A stretch of DNA of 28,228 bases from JACQGD01 sp045628725 (lineage in GTDB: Bacteria > Patescibacteriota > Saccharimonadia > Saccharimonadales > Saccharimonadaceae). The translations under genes and the position numbers were made by a program. The stretch covers positions 1-28,228 of the forward strand of contig JAZQPT010000063.1 in NCBI GenBank assembly GCA_045628725.1, written 5' to 3'. The notes below the pieces were generated by a model, which was given only the letters and a program-made list of their open reading frames with translations, searched no databases and was not told the DNA's origin. Shown here one piece after another: positions 23,329 through 28,228 of this stretch (position 1 is the first letter of the stretch; each line of letters opens with the position of its first letter).

Positions 23329-23922
23329 TTATGTATTTAGTAATTCAGGTTTAGGGTCGTCAAATTTAATACTCGCCCATTCTTGGTTGATGATCCGATT
23401 CCCCTCGTCACCAATATGTGGATACTGCATCTTATACACGTTAGAGACACCGCCAAAAACGGCATCTGACCAGTTCAGTCCAAGTAGTGCGGCTACATTT
23501 TTAATAGCTTCTTCTGATTCACCTTCAATTTCAATGTAGGGATTGAGCCATGGCCATTCGTCGAGCATAATCTCAACCGTACCGAGGCGCCAATTCTCTC
23601 GTTTGCTTTCTTGGTACGTGTCATAGATAAGGCCAGATGCACTGAAGATGTTAATGGCATCATCAAAGCTACTCGCTACTATTTCGTATTCTTTGGCCCC
23701 GTCTACGGTATCGCCGTCGAACTGCTTATAGGTAACGGTTGTCCGGTAGCCTTCGTCGCGAATCCGGAGGTATGCGTTTCTGTCTGTCATTTCCGGGGTA
23801 TGAATGACGACTCGGCGCATTAAACGAAATGGCTGTTCGAGTTCTCCTCCTAATGCTTTTAGTTTACTTTTTATATCTTCATGATTGGCATTAATAAACT
23901 TAGCTTCAATTTCGGTATTCAT
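23329..23922 (-). CDS. CYTH-domain protein (class IV adenylate cyclase/ThTPase type)
   Basis: A 197-residue soluble protein of the CYTH (triphosphate tunnel) family. The signature EIEAKF (4-9, ExExK) opens the sequence, followed by the alternating charged strands of the tunnel: MRRVVIHTP, AYLRIRDEGYRTTVTYKQF, EYEIVASSFDDA, KRENWRLGTVEIMLDEWPWLNPYIEIEGESEE. Family members cleave or cyclise nucleoside triphosphates, thiamine triphosphate or polyphosphate with Mg2+ or Mn2+; the substrate here is unknown. A -10 TATGAT (23929-23934) lies six bases before the ATG, inside the tail region of the upstream operon's terminator, so the mRNA is probably leaderless. Confidence 0.9.
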   Translation of the reverse strand: MNTEIEAKFINANHEDIKSKLKALGGELEQPFRLMRRVVIHTPEMTDRNAYLRIRDEGYRTTVTYKQFDGDTVDGAKEYEIVASSFDDAINIFSASGLIYDTYQESKRENWRLGTVEIMLDEWPWLNPYIEIEGESEEAIKNVAALLGLNWSDAVFGGVSNVYKMQYPHIGDEGNRIINQEWASIKFDDPKPELLNT

Positions 23923-23937
23923 AAGCTAATCATAGCA

Positions 23938-23964
23938 AAAAAACCTCCGTTGAGGAGGTTTTTT
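23938..23964 (-). terminator. Bidirectional Rho-independent terminator
   Basis: AAAAAACCTCC (23938-23948) and GGAGGTTTTTT (23954-23964), 11 pairs, with a U tract on either strand. On the minus strand it ends the oxidoreductase-aminotransferase-Nudix operon. Confidence 0.85.
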
Positions 23965-24040
23965 AATAATTTTAGTGAGTCACCTGATCGCTAGATAGAA
24001 TGCCTTATTCTATGTTCTCGTCAGACCCGACTAGTCTTCT

Positions 24041-24535
24041 TTACTCACTACGTAGGAATGCTTGTGCGAAACCTTTTACAGAGTCAAAAACGTCGTCATT
24101 GTCTATAATCTCATCTTTAGATCGCCACTGTACGTCGTGAACTTCTCGATGTTCGATAGAGATTTCATCTAGATCATTTGCTTGAAGTGCGAATACCATA
24201 TCAAGGTGTATGTGCTCAATATCCTTTTTGCTGAGTGGTATTATCTGGTACATTAAAGCATACGGTCGTGGGATCTGAGTGTCAATTTCATTTTTTAGGT
24301 GCAGGTCATGCTCCTCTTCGATAATTGGTTCTGCTCGCACACCAGTCTCTTCGAACACTTCACGAATCGCTGCTTCGTGCGGAACTTCATTCTCTTCTAG
24401 GTGTCCACCAGCAGGTAGCCATTTGTTCAGTTTTTTGTGATGAATAAGCAACATCTTCGTCCGCGCCGGGTTGACAGTATAACCCGTTACGGTGAAGTGT
24501 TTTTTATGGTCTTTTGTCTTTTCGAATATGTTCAT
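24041..24535 (-). CDS. Nudix hydrolase, last gene of the amino-sugar-type operon
   Basis: A 164-residue Nudix enzyme. The Nudix box is intact: GGHLEENEVPHEAAIREVFEETGV matches Gx5Ex7REUxEExGU and would bind Mg2+ for pyrophosphate cleavage. Residues before it, LNKWLPAGG, fit the usual strand leading into the box. Its start overlaps the aminotransferase stop by four bases (ATGA), so it is translationally coupled to that gene. The context suggests a nucleotide-sugar or nucleotide substrate, but the family is broad and the substrate cannot be assigned. Confidence 0.92.
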   Translation of the reverse strand: MNIFEKTKDHKKHFTVTGYTVNPARTKMLLIHHKKLNKWLPAGGHLEENEVPHEAAIREVFEETGVRAEPIIEEEHDLHLKNEIDTQIPRPYALMYQIIPLSKKDIEHIHLDMVFALQANDLDEISIEHREVHDVQWRSKDEIIDNDDVFDSVKGFAQAFLRSE

Positions 24536-25659
24536 ACAATCTCTCTATCTATCTCGCTTATCGCGCTTACTATTGTTGCAATGTCTTCACTAGATAACCC
24601 TTCGTGAACCGGTAATGTGATTATTCTTTTTAGTAATTTTTCTGAATTTGGACAGCTCGATTTGTAGCTAGCGAATAGCGGCATCTCGTATAGCGGTCGA
24701 ATCTTAAATCTGTAACTATCAGAGACAATGCCCTTATCGTAAAGCTGCTGACCGACTTTTAGATTATCGATGTCCTTCGCTAAAACGTACAATAACGAAT
24801 AATAGTTCGGCTTTGAATTGTCCTCTATTTTTATCTCCTTGAGCCAATCTTTGTCTTCTAGGGACTGCTTAATGTGAGATGCATTCTTTGTTCGTTGCTC
24901 TATTTTTGGCTCTAGTTTATCAATTTGGGCTAATCCAATAGCGGCTGATATGGCTGTTATTCTGAAATTAAGACCAAAAAGATGTCCGTATTCATACAAG
25001 TGATTTGAGGGGGATAGGCTTGCTACTGGTTTTCCAAAATCTCGTACTTCCCTGACCCTGTTGGCTATTTCATCGTGATTAGTGAGGATGAATCCACCCT
25101 CGCCGGTCGAAATCAGTTTTCTTTCCTGCGTACTAAAGAACGAGACGTCGGAATAATGTCCCGTAGGTTTGCCGTCATCAATTGTGCCATGACAGTGTGA
25201 TAAATCTTCTACGAATGGCATTCCAAGGCTTTTGGAAAATTGGCTTACGTCTTTAGAGTTTGTTGCGTAGCCCCATAGCGGCACTGAGATTATCATTTTA
25301 GTTTTCTCGTTCACCTTGAGTTTGAGGTCGTCCATGTCGTAGCCAAATGAGTCTACCTGATTGTCTACAAACACGGGCGTGGCGCCTACTGCTATGATTG
25401 GTAAAACAGACATGACTGGTGCAGATGGTGGCACGACTACTTCGTCGCCCACGCCAATATCATATACATACATAAGCAGGTGAAGTGCCGCGGTACCACT
25501 CGAGACGGCAAGTGCGTATTTTGAATTAAAGGTGTCAGCTAGCTTTGATTCATACGTTTCGACTAACGGCGAAGTACCTGATATCTTGCCGGTTTTTAGT
25601 ATTTCGGCGACGTTATGCATCTCGTTGTCGTCAAAATTTACGAATTTATTTTCTAACAT
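24532..25659 (-). CDS. DegT/DnrJ/EryC1/StrS-type PLP aminotransferase
   Basis: A 375-residue aminotransferase of the sugar-modifying fold type I group. It carries SSGTAALHLLMY (53-64, phosphate and stacking region), VEDLSHCHG with Asp152 that contacts the PLP nitrogen, and the Schiff-base Lys181 in FFSTQERKLISTGEGGF. The later FGLNFRITAISAAIGLAQ is also typical. It should add an amino group to a keto-sugar nucleotide, or act as an aminated-sugar or amino-acid homologue. The start overlaps the oxidoreductase gene by 14 bases and its end overlaps the Nudix gene by four, a tightly coupled trio. No glycosyltransferase or epimerase is adjacent, so the final product is open. Confidence 0.93.
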   Translation of the reverse strand: MLENKFVNFDDNEMHNVAEILKTGKISGTSPLVETYESKLADTFNSKYALAVSSGTAALHLLMYVYDIGVGDEVVVPPSAPVMSVLPIIAVGATPVFVDNQVDSFGYDMDDLKLKVNEKTKMIISVPLWGYATNSKDVSQFSKSLGMPFVEDLSHCHGTIDDGKPTGHYSDVSFFSTQERKLISTGEGGFILTNHDEIANRVREVRDFGKPVASLSPSNHLYEYGHLFGLNFRITAISAAIGLAQIDKLEPKIEQRTKNASHIKQSLEDKDWLKEIKIEDNSKPNYYSLLYVLAKDIDNLKVGQQLYDKGIVSDSYRFKIRPLYEMPLFASYKSSCPNSEKLLKRIITLPVHEGLSSEDIATIVSAISEIDREIV

Positions 25660-26623
25660 ATATCTTTTCCATCTCTTCCATTATCTCGTAAACTTTCACT
25701 AGGTTGTCTAAGTTGTTCCTGTAGACGAAATCCGGTTCGTTAATCGCCCTGGTGAAATTCTCTAACTCTTGTTTATAGCCAGCTTTCTTGGAGCCATTCA
25801 TTACTGGACTGCCTCTCCAGGACCTACTCCACCATTTCTCGTCACCAGAGTGCTTAAGACGCAGTTCATTTAAGCTGTCGACTTCGATGATGCCATCGCT
25901 TCCGATTACTTCCATATTCCAGGTGAAATACGGGAACATTGATCCCGTGACCACTTCTGAAAAGAAAGTATCGCCCTGCCAGTCTCTCATCTCTATCGTT
26001 GCGTTAAATATAGTTTCATCTCTATTCCTGGTGCATCGTACAGAGACTAAGTCGACAATATCTCCAAACTCGAGTAGTGTACCGAGCGGATGAATCGCCT
26101 GTGCGAGAAGGATTGACCTCGATAAGCTAAGATTCCATAGGGCCTGACGAGGTTTATCCGAGCAATGCACGATTCGCATCGAGATGATATCACCCACGGC
26201 TTCATTTGCAATCAATTCCTTTACTCTCATTACGGATTCAGAGTAGCCAAAGTTTAATCCGACCATTACGGGCGAATTAGATCTGTTAGCGATCATACTC
26301 TTTATACTTTCGAGTGATACCGCAGGAGGTTTTTCAACAAAAACAGGAATATTATGGATAGAGCCGAGCCTAATGACTGCCTCGTGTACTTCGGGATCAC
26401 TGATTGCGATAATGCCGTCAAGAGGCTCCGATGCTATCATGTCCTCGATCTTAGTATACCCAGATGTGTTGAGTCTTTCGGCTACTACATCAAGCTTGGA
26501 TTGGTCTATGTCGCATATTGCTTGGATTTTTATATTTGGTATCGAAGATATAGCAGGAAGGATGTTGTCAGTAAACTGTGCGCCGACGCCAACAACCCCA
26601 ATTTTTAAGATTTCATTACTCAT
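25646..26623 (-). CDS. Gfo/Idh/MocA-family NAD(P)-dependent oxidoreductase
   Basis: From ATG 26623 the protein is 325 residues, beginning MSNEILKIGVVGVGAQFTDN with the Rossmann GxGxxx dinucleotide site. EKPPA (family EKP motif, catalytic-site lysine) lies near residue 95. The C-terminal sheet domain carries WNLSLSRSILLAQAIHPLGTLLEFG, with the His of the family active site. A longer frame with a GTG start at 26692 exists, but the promoter TCGACA-17-TACTAT ends ten bases before the ATG, so 26623 is preferred and the mRNA is likely leaderless. With the aminotransferase it forms an oxidise-then-aminate pair as in 3-amino-sugar nucleotide pathways; that assignment is inference. Confidence 0.92.
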   Translation of the reverse strand: MSNEILKIGVVGVGAQFTDNILPAISSIPNIKIQAICDIDQSKLDVVAERLNTSGYTKIEDMIASEPLDGIIAISDPEVHEAVIRLGSIHNIPVFVEKPPAVSLESIKSMIANRSNSPVMVGLNFGYSESVMRVKELIANEAVGDIISMRIVHCSDKPRQALWNLSLSRSILLAQAIHPLGTLLEFGDIVDLVSVRCTRNRDETIFNATIEMRDWQGDTFFSEVVTGSMFPYFTWNMEVIGSDGIIEVDSLNELRLKHSGDEKWWSRSWRGSPVMNGSKKAGYKQELENFTRAINEPDFVYRNNLDNLVKVYEIMEEMEKIYVRK

Positions 26624-26633
26624 GTGAATGTAT

Positions 26634-26662
26634 ATAGTACCAGCTCTGTTGAAAGCTGTCGA
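26634..26662 (-). promoter_or_regulatory. Promoter of the oxidoreductase-aminotransferase-Nudix operon
   Basis: -35 TCGACA (26657-26662), 17-base spacer, -10 TACTAT (26634-26639) on the minus strand, ten bases before the ATG. Confidence 0.7.
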
Positions 26663-26698
26663 TAGTGTACATAAATAAACTTGAGTGCCCACAAAAAT

Positions 26699-26724
26699 AG
26701 CCCGCCACTAGAAGCGAACGGGCT
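26699..26724. terminator. Short hairpin with U-rich flanks between divergent genes
   Basis: AGCCCG (26699-26704) and CGGGCT (26719-26724). On the minus strand it runs into ATTTTTG, on the plus strand into TTGTTG. It lies upstream of two divergently transcribed genes with no visible gene ending at it, so it may end a short minus-strand transcript. Confidence 0.5.
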
Positions 26725-26842
26725 TTGTTGCTCCTCTGTGTAGTATAGTGTACTAAAGGATATCTATGTACGTCATTTCAGGCATACATCGCTGGTGATA
26801 ATAATACGCATCAATTTATAGAAATAATCTGGAGAATTTGGC

Positions 26843-27403
26843 ATGAAAAATTTAACCCATGCAGTAACAATCCAAAGTCCTATTGGCAATTTGTACCGTA
26901 AGAATCATGCACTCATTCTCATAGAGATGACCAATGGTAAATATCTACTTGGCAAAAAGGAAGGATACTACCCAGATCATATATCGAGAATGATTGGTGG
27001 TGGTATAGACGAAGGAGAGGATCCCGAATTAGCTGCGGCTCGAGAAGTCGAGGAAGAGCTTGGAATCTCCGTTTCTCAGGATAGAATAATAAAGCTTGCT
27101 AAAGTCGTCACCGACGCGGAAACCTCTGAAGGGTTTATGAGTATGACAACTCATATCTTTCTTTTGAGAACATTACTTTCAGAAGAGATGGATGTATTGC
27201 CAGGTGATGATATAACCGGAGTAGAGCCACTGACTAAGAATCAATTTGTCAACCTGATACGTGACATGTATGCCTTGCAAGGTGTTTTTCATGGTACCTA
27301 TGACGGCAAACCATTCCAACTGCTCTGGGAGGACTGGGGGGCTATCTATGCTCCTATACACGAAAACGCTCTTGCTTGTGCAGGAGAATACGAACAAGGA
27401 TAA
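26843..27403 (+). CDS. Nudix hydrolase (186 aa)
   Basis: A Nudix enzyme on the plus strand, diverging from the sugar operon. The box is complete: GGIDEGEDPELAAAREVEEELGI. The start follows an SD TGGAG nine bases before the ATG, unlike its leaderless-looking neighbours. The C-terminal part (FHGTYDGKPFQLLWEDWGAIYAP) is aromatic-rich and I do not recognise it as a subfamily mark. The substrate is unknown. No terminator with a U tract is seen after it, only a CGTAAC/GTTACG hairpin at 27453-27470. Confidence 0.9.
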   Translation: MKNLTHAVTIQSPIGNLYRKNHALILIEMTNGKYLLGKKEGYYPDHISRMIGGGIDEGEDPELAAAREVEEELGISVSQDRIIKLAKVVTDAETSEGFMSMTTHIFLLRTLLSEEMDVLPGDDITGVEPLTKNQFVNLIRDMYALQGVFHGTYDGKPFQLLWEDWGAIYAPIHENALACAGEYEQG

Positions 27404-27536
27404 CAATGGAAATGCGACATTGGTGGCGTTAGCTGTTTCAGCAATATTGCTTCGTAACGGTTGAGTTACGGTAGTGCAGTTCGATGCGCTTTGGAGACTG
27501 AAATATGCGTGGCGTAGAAAGTAATAGCTTTTTTAG

Positions 27537-27956
27537 TTACTTATCGAATCGCATTGTATTCTGACATAGCTCAATCATGTCCAATGTGGACGGAGTAAGT
27601 TCGAGAGTCCTAATTGTTTCTATGTCCATCCAGTGAACTTCGGCGGTGCCATCTAATGGCTTAGGATCACCTGATTCGTATTCTGATTTATAAACTATGT
27701 AGATAGCGCCTTTATCACCCTTGTCCTGGACGTCATCGGCAATCATGACATTATTTTTAATGACAATCCCGACTTCTTCTTCGCATTCTCGGACTAACGC
27801 AGCCTCAAGGTTAGGATCGGATGGTTCAACGGTGCCGCCAGGGATGCCCCACATACCTGGAAATACATTTTCATCGTCGGCACGTTTGATAACGAGAAAC
27901 TTACCATCTTTGATAATTACCGTACTGACGTTAACTTTGAATAGAATTTTACTCAT
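27537..27956 (-). CDS. Nudix hydrolase (139 aa)
   Basis: A small Nudix enzyme with MWGIPGGTVEP leading into the box, which reads GGTVEPSDPNLEAALVRECEEEVGI; the REC-EEEVG core keeps the metal-binding glutamates, with one extra residue in the first spacing. The frame extends to a GTG at 28001, but the ATG at 27956 (MSKILFKVNVSTVII) is favoured by an SD AAGGA eight bases upstream. Conserved LVIKRADDENVFPGMWGIPGG resembles the MutT/8-oxo-dGTP group, though the family is broad. It converges with the Nudix gene at 26843. Confidence 0.9.
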   Translation of the reverse strand: MSKILFKVNVSTVIIKDGKFLVIKRADDENVFPGMWGIPGGTVEPSDPNLEAALVRECEEEVGIVIKNNVMIADDVQDKGDKGAIYIVYKSEYESGDPKPLDGTAEVHWMDIETIRTLELTPSTLDMIELCQNTMRFDK

Positions 27957-28001
27957 TATCTTATTCCTTGTAGGTAAATTTACTTTAAGGTATCTTACCA
28001 C

Positions 28002-28228
28002 ACTCTTGTTCGATATGGTCTTTATGTACCACCGGTAGAAGTTAATTTATACCGTGAATAACAATGATAAAATACTCATCGACAAGGGGGCAGCTTATTT
28101 GGTAAGTTTCGTAGGGATATGGACCGTTGCTGGAGAGCCGTCTGCTTCGGCGGCTGATTAGAATTTTGCGCTATGTCAGGTAAGTAAACTTCCCGCTCCT
28201 TGTTATCGCACTCCTTTGGAGTTCGGTT
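28002..28228. other. Window edge; possible structured RNA start
   Basis: No protein frame of note. On the plus strand a TAAAAT at about 28068 with a poor -35 precedes a G-rich stretch with an AGCCGTC/GGCGGCT hairpin (about 28136-28155) and complementary GTAAGTTT and AAACTT words (about 28102 and 28185). It may be the 5' part of an RNA or a leader cut by the window end; I could not match it to a known RNA class. Confidence 0.2.

Noticed and set aside
26624..26692. GTG start extending the oxidoreductase by 23 residues
   Set aside because: It would start upstream of the promoter; MSNEILKIGVVGVG is the natural family start.

Overview
The window looks like a chromosomal segment of a Patescibacteria (CPR) genome, most likely Saccharibacteria (TM7). 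This is inferred from gene content and style, not from a search. UGA is used as a stop in several genes (for example the four-base ATGA overlap near 24533), so the UGA-recoded SR1/Gracilibacteria lineages are unlikely. I saw no rRNA, tRNA, CRISPR array, transposase or phage gene.

Layout. (1) 1-6.5 kb, minus strand: a membrane-anchored VirD4/TraD-like ATPase, a non-coding block bounded by inverted repeats, a sigma-region-4 protein with HARE-type winged helices, and a type IV prepilin. (2) 6.5-10.7 kb: topA, two compact small genes (97 and 47 codons) with their own promoters, Shine-Dalgarno (SD) sites and hairpins, and dprA. DprA, the prepilin and the ATPase are parts one expects in DNA uptake or transfer. 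(3) 10.7-16.8 kb: a structured 340-base transcript candidate, then a stress/metal block: TerD, a TerD-TerA-like two-domain protein, a TerC/DUF475-type membrane protein, an unknown four-helix membrane protein, a ZIP metal transporter and a Fur-family repressor. A 23-bp perfect palindrome lies just upstream of the ZIP promoter, and related half-sites lie in the fur promoter, suggesting a small metal regulon. (4) 16.9-20.1 kb: housekeeping translation genes pth, der and an RsuA/RluB-type pseudouridine synthase, plus a 66-codon small gene. (5) 20.1-23.2 kb: a PAS histidine kinase and a receiver-only response regulator, both with long Pro/Gln/Ala tails. (6) 23.3-28 kb: a CYTH protein, a compact operon of oxidoreductase, DegT-type aminotransferase and Nudix hydrolase (amino-sugar type), and two more Nudix genes.

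Two expression styles are visible. Many ordinary genes have a -10 box only 6-12 bases before ATG and no SD, so their mRNAs look leaderless. TerD, the TerA-like protein, the 173-aa membrane protein and the small genes instead have an SD, a leader and a strong hairpin after the gene, and most have a near-consensus promoter. Those I counted are also visibly richer in G/C at third codon positions. This second class, together with the Ter/ZIP/Fur block, is the part of the window most likely to hold undescribed biology.
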